A stretch of DNA of 64,000 bases. Source: Burkholderia sp. USMB20 (GTDB lineage: Bacteria > Pseudomonadota > Gammaproteobacteria > Burkholderiales > Burkholderiaceae). Below, one piece after another: positions 49,874 through 59,729 of the stretch. The position numbers and the translations under genes are program-made. The DNA lies in assembly GCF_000949135.2 (NCBI RefSeq), contig NZ_JTAN02000021.1, positions 682,001 to 746,000 of the forward strand. Direction: 5' to 3'. The notes under the pieces were generated by a model. The model was not told the DNA's origin and did no database searches. It saw nothing but the letters and a program-made list of their open reading frames with translations. Within the stretch, counting starts at the first letter, position 1; the number at the start of each line of letters is the position of its first letter.

Positions 49874-49945
49874 ATGTGGACCAAACCTGCCTACACTGAT
49901 CTGCGACTCGGTTTCGAAGTCACGATGTACGTGTCGAATCGCTGA
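49874..49945 (+). CDS. pqqA: PQQ precursor peptide PqqA
   Basis: A 23-residue peptide, [20 protein letters not shown] plus SNR, that is the substrate for PQQ synthesis. The conserved Glu15 and Tyr19, whose side chains are joined by PqqE to build the cofactor, are in place (FEVTMY). AAGGAG precedes the ATG. A strong terminator-like hairpin follows it (49970-49995), as is usual for pqqA, so the short transcript is made in excess of the downstream enzymes. Confidence 0.97.
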   Translation: MWTKPAYTDLRLGFEVTMYVSNR

Positions 49946-49969
49946 TTCGGGCACGCCATCCGGTAAGGA

Positions 49970-49995
49970 AAGCCTCGGCCTGCCGAGGCTTTTTC
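49970..49995 (+). terminator. Attenuator/terminator between pqqA and pqqB
   Basis: A perfect 9-bp stem AAGCCTCGG-CCTG-CCGAGGCTT followed by TTTTCTTT. It lies 24 nt after the pqqA stop and 35 nt before pqqB. Partial read-through would explain high PqqA and low enzyme levels. Confidence 0.85.
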
Positions 49996-50029
49996 TTTGC
50001 TTCGCACCCCGGCCCCTCGTCGCACCGTC

Positions 50030-50941
50030 ATGCTCATACACATCCTCGGATCCGCCGCGGGCGGCGGCTTTCCGCAATGGAACTGCAACTGTGCGAACTG
50101 CGCGGGTTTTCGCGCGGGCACGATCGACGCGCAGGCCCGCACCCAGTCGTCGATCGCGCTGTCCGACGACGGCGCGAACTGGGTGTTGTGCAACGCGTCC
50201 CCCGACATTCGCGCGCAACTGCAAGCCTTCCCGCCGTTGCAGCCGGGCCGTGCGCTGCGCGACACCGGCATCGCCGCCGTCGTGCTGATGGACAGCCAGA
50301 TCGACCATACCGCCGGCCTGCTCAGCCTGCGCGAAGGCTGTCCGCTGCAGCTGTGGTGTACCGACATGGTCCACCATGACCTCATCAGCGGCTTTCCGCT
50401 GTTCAACATGCTCGCGCACTGGAACGGCGGGCTGGTCTGGAACCGCATCGTGCTCGGCGACAGCTTCACCGTGCCGGCCTGCCCGAACCTGCGCTTCACG
50501 CCGCTGCCGCTGAGCAGTGCGGCGCCACCCTACTCGCCGCATCGCTTCGATCCGCATCCCGGCGACAACATCGGCCTGCTCGTCGAGGATCGCCGCACCG
50601 GCGGCACGTTGTTCCATGCACCCGGGCTCGGCACGGTGGACGACGCGCTGCTGCAACGGATGAACGACGCGGACTGCGTGCTCGTGGACGGCACGCTGTG
50701 GGACGACGACGAGATGCTGCGACGCGGCGTCGGTGTACGCACCGGCCGCGAAATGGGTCATCTCGCACTGAACGGTCCGGGCGGCATGCTCGACGTGCTG
50801 GCCCGGGTGCCGGGCCCGCGCAAGGTATTGATTCACGTCAACAACACCAATCCGATCCTCGACGAAGGTTCTCCCGAACGCGCGGAATTGCGGCAGCGCG
50901 GGATCGAGGTCGCCTTTGACGGGATGGACATCGTGCTATAA
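50030..50941 (+). CDS. pqqB: PQQ biosynthesis protein PqqB
   Basis: A 303-aa metallo-beta-lactamase-fold protein that acts as a hydroxylase/oxygenase on the crosslinked Glu-Tyr intermediate. The start [21 protein letters not shown] with CANC and later [24 protein letters not shown] and HVNNTNPIL are typical PqqB signatures. ATG at 50030 was chosen because the family starts at this strand. Second gene of pqqABCDE. Confidence 0.97.
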   Translation: MLIHILGSAAGGGFPQWNCNCANCAGFRAGTIDAQARTQSSIALSDDGANWVLCNASPDIRAQLQAFPPLQPGRALRDTGIAAVVLMDSQIDHTAGLLSLREGCPLQLWCTDMVHHDLISGFPLFNMLAHWNGGLVWNRIVLGDSFTVPACPNLRFTPLPLSSAAPPYSPHRFDPHPGDNIGLLVEDRRTGGTLFHAPGLGTVDDALLQRMNDADCVLVDGTLWDDDEMLRRGVGVRTGREMGHLALNGPGGMLDVLARVPGPRKVLIHVNNTNPILDEGSPERAELRQRGIEVAFDGMDIVL

Positions 50942-51044
50942 AAAACGCATGGTCCCGCTGCCGCGACGCGCATCGTGATGCATACGACGTCGATTGCGGT
51001 ACGACGCACGCCCTTCCACTGTCCCCAACGTCATGGAACCGTCG

Positions 51045-51797
51045 ATGAGCCAACCCGCTCTCACTCCCGCCCAGTTCGAGCAGGCGCTGCGTGCCAAGGG
51101 CGCCTTCTATCACATCCACCACCCGTACCACGTCGCGATGTTCGAAGGCCGCGCGACCCGGGAGCAGATCCAGGGCTGGGTCGCGAACCGCTTCTACTAT
51201 CAGGTCAGCATTCCGCTGAAGGACGCGGCGATCCTCGCGAATTGCCCGGACCGCGAGGTTCGCCGCCAGTGGGTCCAGCGCCTGATCGATCATGACGGAA
51301 CCGCCGGCGACGAAGGCGGCATCGAGGCGTGGCTGAGGCTCGGTGAAGCGGTCGGGCTGGACCGCGCGCAGTTGCGCTCGCAGGAACGCGTGCTGCCCGG
51401 CGTGCGTTTCGCCGTGGACGCCTACGTGAATTTCGCGCGCCGCGCGAACTGGCAAGAAGCTGCGAGCAGCTCGCTCACCGAGCTGTTTGCGCCACAGATC
51501 CACCAGTCGCGCCTCGACACCTGGCCGCGGCACTATCCGTGGATCGATCCGGACGGCTACGCGTATTTCCGCACGCGCCTCGGTCAGGCGCGCCGCGACG
51601 TCGAGCACGGGCTCGACATCACGCTGCGGCATTACACGACCTACGAGAGCCAGCAGCGGATGCTGGATATCCTGCAGTTCAAGCTCGACGTGCTGTGGAC
51701 GATGCTCGACGCGATGTCGATGGCCTACGAACTGCATCGGCCGCCTTATCACACCGTCACCGACCAGCCGGTCTGGCACAAGGGAATCGCACCATGA
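51045..51797 (+). CDS. pqqC: Pyrroloquinoline-quinone synthase PqqC
   Basis: Cofactor-less oxidase that performs the last ring closure and eight-electron oxidation to PQQ. The 250-aa protein has [30 protein letters not shown] and the active-site [20 protein letters not shown] and [10 protein letters not shown]. An in-frame ATG 12 bases upstream (51033) is possible; I chose 51045, which has GGAA six bases before it and gives the usual N-terminal length. It overlaps pqqD by ATGA. Confidence 0.97.
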   Translation: MSQPALTPAQFEQALRAKGAFYHIHHPYHVAMFEGRATREQIQGWVANRFYYQVSIPLKDAAILANCPDREVRRQWVQRLIDHDGTAGDEGGIEAWLRLGEAVGLDRAQLRSQERVLPGVRFAVDAYVNFARRANWQEAASSSLTELFAPQIHQSRLDTWPRHYPWIDPDGYAYFRTRLGQARRDVEHGLDITLRHYTTYESQQRMLDILQFKLDVLWTMLDAMSMAYELHRPPYHTVTDQPVWHKGIAP

Positions 51798-52069
51798 ATT
51801 TCGACAGGAATCGCGTGCCGCGCTGGCGGCCGGGTTTTCGCTTCCAGTTCGAGCCGGCCCAGCATGCGCACGTGCTGCTGTACCCCGAAGGCATGGTCAG
51901 ATTCAACGAAAGCGCGAGTGCGATCGGCGGGCTGATCGATGGCACGCGCACCGTCGCGGACATCGTTGCGCATCTCGAACGGCAATTCCCCGACGTGCCC
52001 GAACTCGGTACCGACGTCGAGGATTTCATGGAGACCGCCCGTGCCCAACACTGGATCGAACTCGCGTGA
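51794..52069 (+). CDS. pqqD: PqqA-binding chaperone PqqD
   Basis: A 91-aa RRE-type protein that binds PqqA and presents it to PqqE. It shows [39 protein letters not shown] and a C-terminal [15 protein letters not shown], all standard. Start codon shared with the pqqC stop (ATGA). Confidence 0.97.
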   Translation: MNFDRNRVPRWRPGFRFQFEPAQHAHVLLYPEGMVRFNESASAIGGLIDGTRTVADIVAHLERQFPDVPELGTDVEDFMETARAQHWIELA

Positions 52070-53213
52070 ACCGGTGACGCCCGACGCCGCGCGGCCGGCA
52101 ACCGGATTGCCGCTGTGGCTGCTGGCCGAACTGACGTACCGGTGCCCGCTGCAGTGCCCATACTGCTCGAATCCGCTCGATTTCTCGCGCCAGGGCGCGG
52201 AGCTCGACACGGCACAATGGTTCAGGGTCATGGCCGAAGCGCGCGAGATGGGCGCCGTGCAGATCGGCTTCTCGGGCGGCGAACCGCTCGCGCGTCCGGA
52301 TCTTGCCGCACTGATCGGCGAGGCGCGCCGCCTCGGTTACTACACGAACCTGATCACGTCGGGTATCGGCCTGACCGAGCAGAAGATCGAGGCGTTTCGC
52401 CAAGCCGGCCTCGATCACATCCAGATCAGCTTCCAGGCGAGCGACGCGACGGTCAACGACATGCTGGCCGGATCGGAAAAGGCATTCGCCCACAAGCTCG
52501 CGATGGCCCGCGCGGTCAAGGCGCACGGCTATCCGATGGTGCTGAACTTCGTCACGCACCGGCACAACATCGACGACATCGACCGCATCATCGAGCTGTG
52601 CATCGCGCTCGACGCGGACTACGTCGAGCTCGCGACGTGCCAGTATTACGGATGGGCCTACCTGAACCGTCAGGCGCTGCTCCCCACCCGCGCGCAGCTC
52701 GAGCGCGCGGAGCGCATCACGAACGCGTATCGGGCGAAGCTCGCCGCCGCGAACAACCCATGCAGGCTGATCTTCGTCACGCCCGACTACTACGAGGAGC
52801 GGCCGAAGCCCTGCATGAGCGGCTGGGGCAGCCTGTTCCTGATCGTCACGCCGGACGGCACCGCACTGCCGTGCCACGGCGCGCGGCAGCTGCCGATCGC
52901 CTTTCCGAACGTGCGCGATCACGACCTGCGACACATCTGGTACGAATCGTTCGGCTTCAACCGCTTCCGCGGCGACGACTGGATGCCCGAACCCTGCAGG
53001 TCGTGCGACGAGAAGAAGAAGGACTTCGGCGGTTGCCGATGCCAGGCGTATCTGATGACGGGCGACGCAAGCCTCACCGATCCTGTCTGCGGCAAGTCGC
53101 CTCATCACGGCCTGATCGAGAAAGCACGCGAGGCCGCGCTCGCGCCGCTGCAACCCATGACGCAACTCGTGTTTCGCAACGTACGCAATTCGCGTGAATT
53201 GACGAAGACCTGA
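52041..53213 (+). CDS. pqqE: Radical SAM/SPASM enzyme PqqE
   Basis: Forms the Glu-Tyr carbon-carbon crosslink in PqqA. The 390-aa protein has the radical SAM motif CPLQCPYC (CX3CX2C) near residue 38, [14 protein letters not shown] for SAM binding, and the SPASM auxiliary-cluster cysteines in [22 protein letters not shown] and the final DPVCG. The only plausible start is GTG 52041 with GGAG eight bases upstream, which overlaps pqqD by 29 bp. Residues 1-20 are a loose Pro/Arg-rich leader. Last gene of the pqq operon; no pqqF follows. Confidence 0.96.
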   Translation: MPNTGSNSREPVTPDAARPATGLPLWLLAELTYRCPLQCPYCSNPLDFSRQGAELDTAQWFRVMAEAREMGAVQIGFSGGEPLARPDLAALIGEARRLGYYTNLITSGIGLTEQKIEAFRQAGLDHIQISFQASDATVNDMLAGSEKAFAHKLAMARAVKAHGYPMVLNFVTHRHNIDDIDRIIELCIALDADYVELATCQYYGWAYLNRQALLPTRAQLERAERITNAYRAKLAAANNPCRLIFVTPDYYEERPKPCMSGWGSLFLIVTPDGTALPCHGARQLPIAFPNVRDHDLRHIWYESFGFNRFRGDDWMPEPCRSCDEKKKDFGGCRCQAYLMTGDASLTDPVCGKSPHHGLIEKAREAALAPLQPMTQLVFRNVRNSRELTKT

Positions 53214-53346
53214 ACGGCGCCGCGCGCTCGCCGCCGATCGCCGGTGTTTCCTGATTTGGAACGCAATGTTCGCGCATCGCGTCGGGCCGGCTCACTATAA
53301 TTCGTTCGATCGGATCCGATCGTCAGACCCATTACCGGAGCAGACC

Positions 53347-53640
53347 ATGAACGACCTTCATATCGTCGCCGTGCTGTACGCCAAGGCGGGGCAGGAGGCG
53401 CAATTGCGCGAAGACCTGATCGCCCTTGCCGGTCCGTCGCAGAACGAGGAAGGCAATCTGCGCTATGAGGTGCATGTCGACCGCGAAGATCCGCGCCGGT
53501 TCGTTTTTGTCGAACATTGGGCTGATCCCGCCCTGCGCGAAAAGCATCACACGCAAGGCGAACACATCCTGAATTTCCACGCCAATGGCGTGAAGAATGT
53601 CGAGCGCTCGGAAGTCTTCAAACTGTCTCGCCTCGCCTGA
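53347..53640 (+). CDS. Putative quinol monooxygenase (ABM domain, YgiN-like)
   Basis: A 97-aa ferredoxin-like dimeric domain of the antibiotic-biosynthesis-monooxygenase family. Typical segments are HIVAVLYAKAGQEAQLREDL, GNLRYEVHVDREDPRRFVFVEHW and the final EVFKLSRLA. It probably oxidises a quinol or small aromatic, or acts as a stress protein. CCGGAG lies eight bases before the ATG. It stands alone, convergent with a LysR gene. Confidence 0.9.
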   Translation: MNDLHIVAVLYAKAGQEAQLREDLIALAGPSQNEEGNLRYEVHVDREDPRRFVFVEHWADPALREKHHTQGEHILNFHANGVKNVERSEVFKLSRLA

Positions 53641-53796
53641 TCCTCCCTTCCCGCGCTGACCACCGTTTCATGCGCGTGCGCGCAACGCCGAATATCTCCC
53701 GCGCGCCGCGTCATCGCCCCGGATTCAGCGGGGAGCGACGCGGTGTCCGGCAACCCGTGGAATCCGTTTTTTGCGACGTTGCGCACCGCCGGCCCG

Positions 53797-54717
53797 TCAC
53801 GCGCCGGCTACCGCCCATGGCGCGGCAGCGAGGCGCTCCGCCAGATAGTCCAGGAACGCGGTCACGCGCAACGGCCGCAAGCTGCTCGGCGGCGTCACGA
53901 GATTCACGCCCACCGGATCGATCCGCCACTCGGGCAATACGTCCACCAGTTCGCCTCGCATCAACGCGTCCCTGACGACGAACTCGGGTTGCAACGCGAC
54001 GCCCCGGCCAGCCAGCAGCGCGGGAACGATCACGTCGGCGCTGTTGCTGCGAATGATGCCGCGCACCGTGACCGCGAACGCGTCTCCGCACGCATGACGG
54101 AATTGCCATAACTCGGGCGTCGCCAACCCCGTGTAGACGAGACACGCATGCCGGGCCAGGTCGCGAGGATGCGTCGGTCGCCCCCAACGTTTCAGATAGG
54201 CCGGCGAAGCCACCAGTGGATGATTCACCGCGCAGAGCCGGCGCGCCCGCAGCGACGAGTCGGCGAGTTCCGCGATGAGCACCGCCACGTCGAACCCGCC
54301 GCCCACCACATCGACGATGCGGTCGGTGACGCAAAGGTCGATCTCCACCTGCGGATAGCGTTCGAGAAAGGCGGGGATCAGCGGCGCGACGTGGCGGCTC
54401 GCGAACGACATCGGCACGGCAACGCGCACCAGACCGCGCAGTTCCGTCGCGTGCGACGACGCCTCGTTCTCCGCCGCCGCGGCTTCGCTGAGAATGCGAA
54501 TCGCTCGCGATTTGGCGATTTCGCCGGCGGCCGTCAGCGAAACCTGACGCGAGTTTCGATAAAAGAGCGCCGTGCCGAGCCGGCGCTCGAGTCGGGAAAT
54601 GGCTTTCGACACGGTCGGCTGCGAGAGGTCGAGCGCCTCCGCGGCCCTGACGAAAGAGCCCGTTTCGAGCACGTGCGCGAAAATCGCCCACGCCTCGAGG
54701 TCAGGAAGTATCTGCAT
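53797..54717 (-). CDS. LysR-family transcriptional regulator
   Basis: A 306-aa LysR protein: winged HTH at residues 1-65 (AIFAHVLETGSFVRAAEALDLSQPTVSKAISRLE) and an effector-binding domain with the usual VRVAVPMSFASRHVAPLIPAFLERYPQVEI. Its closest type is the AaeR/DmlR-like subgroup. It lies 120 bp downstream of the porin gene in the same direction, so it may be co-transcribed with it, rather than controlling a divergent target. The effector is not known. Confidence 0.92.
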   Translation of the reverse strand: MQILPDLEAWAIFAHVLETGSFVRAAEALDLSQPTVSKAISRLERRLGTALFYRNSRQVSLTAAGEIAKSRAIRILSEAAAAENEASSHATELRGLVRVAVPMSFASRHVAPLIPAFLERYPQVEIDLCVTDRIVDVVGGGFDVAVLIAELADSSLRARRLCAVNHPLVASPAYLKRWGRPTHPRDLARHACLVYTGLATPELWQFRHACGDAFAVTVRGIIRSNSADVIVPALLAGRGVALQPEFVVRDALMRGELVDVLPEWRIDPVGVNLVTPPSSLRPLRVTAFLDYLAERLAAAPWAVAGA

Positions 54718-54837
54718 CAGACAGCAAGCCTCCGGTTGGCCGATCCGGCCGGTTCCTGCCGATACCGGTGCCGCGCCCTGCAGCGTTCGCGCTGCATGAG
54801 CACCGCCGCCGATACCGGCTGCGCGATGTGCACACCG

Positions 54838-55935
54838 CTAGAAAAGCGTATGAAGGCCGATGCGGGCAATGGCCTGGTTCGCGCCGGACGACGCGCCATC
54901 CGGATCCATCACACCGTTGATTTGCGCCCGGGCACCGCTGCTTGCCCGCTGCCACACACCGGTCGCGTACACCATCGTTCGCTTCGACAGCGTGTACTGC
55001 ACCGTCGCCGTGACCTGGTGAGCGTGGTCGTTGTCGAGCGCCGCATTGCCCTTCATGTACAGGTAATCCGCGCCGATCCTGACCGGACCGGAGAGTTGCC
55101 AGGTACCGCCCGACTCGGCCATCCACACCGAGCCACCGGACGCAGCGTTGTGAACGGTCGTCACCAGCGCGCTCAGGTTCGCCCGTCCGATCCGGTAGTG
55201 CGCCCCTGCGCCCCAGTTACGCACACTCGTCGCGACGGAGCCCGGCTGTGCGCCATATTTCTCGTTGGTGTACGCGGCGGCGGCGCCGAACGGTCCGGCC
55301 TCGTAGTCGAGACTGGCGCTCACCGTATTGCCCGCGCCGATCGAGCCCGGCACGCCGCCGAACGCATAAAGCGCGCCCGCCTTCAGCCCATGGATGACCG
55401 GGCTCACGAACTTGACGGCGTTCGCTACACGCTGACTGCCCGCCATCCGGTCCCAGTCGAACGCGCCGGTCGGGTTGCCGGGCAGCGCGAGCTTGCGAAA
55501 GGGTCCGTTGCGCAGGTTGTACAGTCCGGCGACATCGGCCGCCGCGTCGGTGCCGCTGAAGAACAGCGTATCGGCCATGAATTCATACTGGTTGCCGAAC
55601 GTCAGCGTGCCCAGCCGGTCGTTCTGCACACCGACGTAAGCGGTACGCGCGAACAGGCCATTGCCGATCAGCGCGCCGGTACCCGGTGAAATCTGGCTGA
55701 CCAGCTGGAAAATGACCTTTGAGCCGCCGCCGCCATCTTCGCTTCCGCGCAAGCCGAGCAGGCTCGGCGTAAAAATCCCGTCGTCGAATTTCGCATTGCC
55801 GTGGCCACCTTCGTTACTGACGTAACTCAGTCCCACGTCGAGCGCGCCGAACAACGTGACGCTGCTCTGCGCGCACGCGATCGGCACGTGCGCAACCATC
55901 AACAGGGCCGGGACATAGAAACGCTTTCCGAACAT
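54838..55935 (-). CDS. Gram-negative porin (Porin_4 family)
   Basis: A 365-aa outer-membrane beta-barrel channel. MFGKRFYVPALLMVAHVPIACAQ is the signal peptide, SSVTLFGALDVGLSYVSN is the standard first strand, and the C-terminus ends in LHTLF with the terminal Phe needed for barrel assembly. Loop 3 is present with FSGTDAAADVAGLYN. Burkholderia genomes have many such porins with small differences in specificity. Positioned before the LysR gene. No regulated promoter was identified. Confidence 0.95.
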   Translation of the reverse strand: MFGKRFYVPALLMVAHVPIACAQSSVTLFGALDVGLSYVSNEGGHGNAKFDDGIFTPSLLGLRGSEDGGGGSKVIFQLVSQISPGTGALIGNGLFARTAYVGVQNDRLGTLTFGNQYEFMADTLFFSGTDAAADVAGLYNLRNGPFRKLALPGNPTGAFDWDRMAGSQRVANAVKFVSPVIHGLKAGALYAFGGVPGSIGAGNTVSASLDYEAGPFGAAAAYTNEKYGAQPGSVATSVRNWGAGAHYRIGRANLSALVTTVHNAASGGSVWMAESGGTWQLSGPVRIGADYLYMKGNAALDNDHAHQVTATVQYTLSKRTMVYATGVWQRASSGARAQINGVMDPDGASSGANQAIARIGLHTLF

Positions 55936-56667
55936 GAACCGCCTTCTTCATTGCTTCGCAATCCGAATCACAACGACCGGACCTTCCAATCATCCCGCGC
56001 AATGCAGGTACGCACACGCACGCCGCCGTCATACCCGATCGCACGACAGGCGGCGCGCATCGACGGCACGAGTCTAGCGCATGGAATGACGCTTCGACGT
56101 TCGGCCTGCGAGAACACAATGTTCTGCATCTCCCGGCTACGCAACGCATCGCGGTTCACCTACACTCGTTCGGTGCATCGGCAGATGCGCCGCCATCCGA
56201 GCCGCGATTCGAGCCACGATCCGTGGCCGACGAGAATCGATTGCGCCTGCGATCGCGACACCCTCCGCCGCGCCCGATGCTTCGCGCTCACGTCGAGCCA
56301 ACCGGCGCACGCGAGGTCGCCACTTGCCAGGCACGGAACCCCTTCTTCCGGATTTTCCGCTTTCGTCCTCCGGAAAGTCCCGACCGCGCTTCACGTCCGA
56401 TGTTTGAACCCGGGCGAAGCGCTCCGCTGATCGATCGTCACCCGGCGGTCGCGTTCATCGCACGCGTTTTCACGCTCCGGAGCGGCCGGCGCGGCGACCG
56501 CGCCGAATCCCTCGACGCGCCACGGTAAAATTCCGTCGTGACCCGTTGCTCATCCCGTTCAGGCGCCCTGCCGGGCTTGACTGCGGCATGCATCGCCTGC
56601 CATCAGGAGCGCGCCGCACAGGAGCCCCTATCTCCTTGATTCTTATACATTCACCGTTTCCCGGAAC
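55936..56667. other. 730-bp gene-free stretch
   Basis: Leader region of the porin (minus) and of the YigZ-type gene (plus). The visible frames are Arg-rich shadows. I see no dyad, repeat or RNA structure to report. A short AT-rich patch (56640-56665) probably holds the YigZ ribosome site region. Confidence 0.4.
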
Positions 56668-57255
56668 ATGACTTACTCGCTTGCCACCCTCTACACCCGG
56701 GAACTCGAGATCCGCAAGAGCCGCTTCATCGCGTTCGCGATCCCCGTCGAGGACCGCGATGCCGCGATGCAGGCGCTGCAGCGCCTGCGCGACGAACACC
56801 CGGCGGCCACCCACGTGTGCTGGGCCCTGCTCGCCGGCGGCCAGTCCGGCATGTCCGACGACGGCGAACCGTCGGGCACTGCCGGCCGACCGATCCTCGA
56901 AGTGCTGCGTCATCACGATCTCGACGGCGTGCTCGGCGCGGTGGTCCGCTACTACGGCGGCGTGAAGCTCGGCGCGGGCGGCCTGGTGCGCGCCTATACC
57001 GATGCGATCGCGTCGGCGCTGCTCGATGCCGAGCGCGTCGAACGCATTCGCCACACGCGGTTCGCGATCGAAATCGGCTACCCGGACGAGGCGCGGGTGC
57101 GCCGCTGGATCGAGCAGGCGGGTTACGCGCTGGTGGACAGCGCGTACGGGATGACGGTGAAGCTCGTGATCAAGCTGCCGGAAACGGCCGAGGCGGCGGC
57201 GAAGACCGAACTGTTCGACCTGACGCAGGGGCGCTCGGGCTTCCCCGACCTGTGA
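56668..57255 (+). CDS. YigZ/IMPACT family protein
   Basis: A 195-aa protein with an N-terminal UPF0029/IMPACT domain (RKSRFIAFAIPVEDRDAAMQ, SDDGEPSGTAGRPILEVL, VVRYYGGVKLGAGGLVRAYT) and a C-terminal DUF1949 domain (IEIGYPDEARVRRWIEQAG). Members bind RNA or ribosomes and are linked to stress translation control; the exact task in bacteria is not settled. Single gene. Confidence 0.95.
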   Translation: MTYSLATLYTRELEIRKSRFIAFAIPVEDRDAAMQALQRLRDEHPAATHVCWALLAGGQSGMSDDGEPSGTAGRPILEVLRHHDLDGVLGAVVRYYGGVKLGAGGLVRAYTDAIASALLDAERVERIRHTRFAIEIGYPDEARVRRWIEQAGYALVDSAYGMTVKLVIKLPETAEAAAKTELFDLTQGRSGFPDL

Positions 57256-57476
57256 GGATCGGGCAACCCGCCCGGCCTCGTCGCCACGGGTTTCACACAG
57301 ATTCCCGTGAAAATTCAGATGCGTCCGATAGAAAACCCGCGCGCCGAAACTTAATCTCCTCCGTGTTCCTCGCGACGCGTCCTGCAAACGCCTGGCCGGG
57401 CGTGCAGACATGCGGCACACCGCGCGTCGCCAACGATCGCCAACAATCAGAATTCAGCTACGGGGATATCGGACGC

Positions 57477-57764
57477 ATGCAACTGCAAAAACTGCAAGCC
57501 CAGCTCGCGGAACTCGATCGACGCATCCGGGCGGCGCGCCGCCATGAACGCCAAGCGGCACTGGTGCAGGTACGCCAGCTCGTGACGGACCATGCGCTGA
57601 CCGCGCGGGAAATCTTCGGGCAGGGTTACAGCGATCGCGCAAAGCTGTTCACGATGGGCACCAAATATCGCGATCCGGCGACGGGCGCGACCTGGAGCGG
57701 CCGCGGCCGTGCGCCCGCCTGGATCGCCGGGCGCGACCGCGCCGCGTTCCTGATCCGGGAGTAA
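57477..57764 (+). CDS. H-NS-family nucleoid-associated protein
   Basis: A 95-aa H-NS/BpH3-type DNA-binding protein: an N-terminal coiled coil for oligomerisation (LQAQLAELDRRIRAARRHERQAALVQV) and the C-terminal DNA-binding loop YRDPATGATWSGRGRAPAWI, with the Gly-Arg-Gly core that reads AT-rich minor grooves. A weak GGGGA lies 12 bases upstream of the chosen ATG, so a slightly longer start is possible. Such proteins silence AT-rich DNA like the island at 18.2-18.7 kb. A hairpin separates it from the convergent PPK2 gene. Confidence 0.88.
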   Translation: MQLQKLQAQLAELDRRIRAARRHERQAALVQVRQLVTDHALTAREIFGQGYSDRAKLFTMGTKYRDPATGATWSGRGRAPAWIAGRDRAAFLIRE

Positions 57765-57765
57765 C

Positions 57766-57788
57766 GCGCGCCGCGTTGCACGGCGCGC
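57766..57788. terminator. Hairpin between the H-NS-type and PPK2 genes
   Basis: GCGCGCCG-CGTTGCA-CGGCGCGC, an 8-bp perfect stem with a 7-nt loop, 2 bp after the stop of the H-NS-type gene and 31 bp before the convergent PPK2 stop. No U-tract. Confidence 0.55.
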
Positions 57789-57819
57789 CTGCGTGGTCGA
57801 TGCAGTCGACCCGAACCGC

Positions 57820-58770
57820 TCAATAAACGTCCGGGACGATCATGCTGTCCGGCGTCGGACGGCGAATGTAGTCCTCGTGATGCTCGCGCTGCGGCAGATC
57901 GATCGTCGGCCGCGGCACCTCGTGATACGGCACCTGGGTCAGCAGGTGATGGATGCAGTTCAGGCGCGCGCGCTTCTTGTCGACCGCCTGCACGACCCAC
58001 CACGGCGCCTCGGGGATGTGCGTGCGCAGCATCATCTCTTCCTTCGCGGCCGTATACGCTTCCCAGCGGCGGCGGCTCTCGAGATCCATCGGGCTCAGCT
58101 TCCACTGCTTCAGCGGATCCTCGATCCGGCTCTGGAAGCGCAGCTCCTGCTCGTGGTCGGTGATCGAGAACCAGTACTTGACGATCTGGATCCCGCTGCG
58201 CACGAGCATTTTCTCGAACTCGGGTACCGAGCGGAAAAACTCCTCGTATTCGTCGTCGGTGCAGAAATTCATCACGCGCTCGACGCCTGCGCGGTTGTAC
58301 CAGCTGCGATCGAACAGCACGATCTCGCCGCCGGCCGGCAGATGCGCGACATAGCGCTGGAAATACCATTGCGTGCGTTCGCGATTGTTCGGTGCCGGCA
58401 GCGCCGCCACGCGGCACACGCGCGGATTCAGGCGCTGCGTGATGCGCTTGATCGCACCGCCCTTGCCTGCCGCGTCGCGCCCCTCGAAAATCACGACGAG
58501 CCGGTGCCCCGTGCTCACGACCCAGTCCTGCAGCTTCACGAGTTCGCCCTGCAGCCGGAACAGCTCGCGGAAATACTGCTTGCGCGCTTCGCGGCGCTCC
58601 GGCGAGAACAGCAGATCCTCGTCGTTGTCGAAGCGGCGGTCGTCGAGCTCCATTTCGAGTTCTTCGTCGTACGCGTCGACGAGGTCTTCCTCAAAACGGC
58701 GCTGGCGCGATTCGAGCGATGCCGTATCGGTGAAGTCGTCGGTCTCGGTGCGGGTATCGTTATCGCCCAT
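57820..58770 (-). CDS. ppk2: Polyphosphate kinase 2
   Basis: Uses polyphosphate to phosphorylate nucleoside diphosphates (or the reverse). The 316-aa protein has a long acidic N-terminal extension (to about residue 55), then the P-loop kinase core: Walker A FEGRDAAGKGGAIKR, the lid motif APNNRERTQWYFQRY and Walker B with DRSWYNRAGVERVM. This is the one-domain PPK2 class. AAGGAGG precedes the ATG at 58770. Single gene. Confidence 0.96.
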   Translation of the reverse strand: MGDNDTRTETDDFTDTASLESRQRRFEEDLVDAYDEELEMELDDRRFDNDEDLLFSPERREARKQYFRELFRLQGELVKLQDWVVSTGHRLVVIFEGRDAAGKGGAIKRITQRLNPRVCRVAALPAPNNRERTQWYFQRYVAHLPAGGEIVLFDRSWYNRAGVERVMNFCTDDEYEEFFRSVPEFEKMLVRSGIQIVKYWFSITDHEQELRFQSRIEDPLKQWKLSPMDLESRRRWEAYTAAKEEMMLRTHIPEAPWWVVQAVDKKRARLNCIHHLLTQVPYHEVPRPTIDLPQREHHEDYIRRPTPDSMIVPDVY

Positions 58771-58989
58771 GGGGCCTCCTTCCTTCAATTGACGCAGCCA
58801 AACACCGCCATTATCCCAGCGTCTCGCGTCAAATTGATGAAAAAGGGGTCGATCCGCCCCTCAGAAGCGGAATCCGGGCCGCCGCGCGCTCGCCGAGATC
58901 GTACGCGAACGCAATCGAACCGCTCCCGAGCGGATCGGGCACGCACATGCGCCGCTGGCGCGGTGACGCCCGCCCGCTCTGGCGATGCG

Positions 58990-59439
58990 TCAACCGGGCG
59001 GCGGCAGCACGACCGTGTCCTCGGGCCCGAGCACGCGGCCGTCCTGCGAGCGAAGCTCCAGTTTCCTGACGGGCAAGCCGGTCTTGCGGTCGACGAGAAG
59101 CACGTGCGCCTCGTCCGGCTCGAAGAAGAAATCCTCGCCCCACTGCCGCAGCGCGACGAGCAGCGGAAACAGGCCTCGCCCCTTTTCGGTCAGTACGTAT
59201 TCGTGATGCGCGCCGCCGTCCGCGGCCGGCACCATGTCCATGATTCCGTGCGCGACGAGGTTGCGCAAACGCGCGGCGAGGATGTTCTTCGCCAGGCCGA
59301 GATTTTTCTGGAATTCGCCGAAACGGCGCAGCCCGTCGAATGCGTCGCGGACGATCAGCAGCGACCACCAGTCGCCAATCGCATCCAGCGGGCGGGCAAC
59401 GCCGCAAAAGGAATCTTCGTGGGTGGTTCGTCTGGTCAT
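58990..59439 (-). CDS. HxlR-family transcriptional regulator
   Basis: A 149-aa winged-helix (HxlR/MarR-like) regulator. The conserved cysteine and first helix appear as CGVARPLDAIGDWWSLLIVRD, followed by FGEFQKNLGLAKNILAARL and the wing HHEYVLTEKGRGLFP. Such Cys residues sense thiol-reactive or aldehyde stress in relatives. Start at MTRRTTHE (59439); an ATG ten codons upstream is also in frame. It is divergent from the alpha/beta hydrolase at 59776, and three dyads of the form GTTTCA-N3-TGAAAC lie between the two genes, one by its own promoter and two before the hydrolase. Confidence 0.9.
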   Translation of the reverse strand: MTRRTTHEDSFCGVARPLDAIGDWWSLLIVRDAFDGLRRFGEFQKNLGLAKNILAARLRNLVAHGIMDMVPAADGGAHHEYVLTEKGRGLFPLLVALRQWGEDFFFEPDEAHVLLVDRKTGLPVRKLELRSQDGRVLGPEDTVVLPPPG

Positions 59440-59480
59440 CGATGGAAGTCGAACGGCGGATGGTGCCATGGGCAATGAAG

Positions 59481-59495
59481 GTTTCAATATAAAAC
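59481..59495. promoter_or_regulatory. HxlR operator 1: GTTTCA-ATA-TAAAAC
   Basis: An imperfect copy of the dyad GTTTCA-N3-TGAAAC, located just upstream of the hxlR-type gene. Likely the autoregulatory site. Confidence 0.55.
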
Positions 59496-59692
59496 CAACA
59501 ATACTGAAAATCAATCGCCGTGCGTCCATTGTTCGAGGAGCACGAACGAAACTGCGTTCCTCATCGAAATTGGTTAGTCGGGGTTAGTCGGCTCATTCAT
59601 TTCGATGCCGAAAAATTGCCGAATTTCCGATTTTTCCTACCTGAAGTCATCCCGTCGTCGAGGCGTTCGATCGTGTCCTGATCATTCATTCA

Positions 59693-59707
59693 GTTGCAAC
59701 TTGAAAC
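59693..59707. promoter_or_regulatory. HxlR operator 2: GTTGCA-ACT-TGAAAC
   Basis: Second copy of the dyad, one mismatch in the left arm, centred 83 bp before the hydrolase start. Its 12-mer CAACTTGAAACC is repeated as CAACATGAAACC in operator 3. Confidence 0.6.
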
Positions 59708-59729
59708 CTCATGTCATACGCTTCAAATA

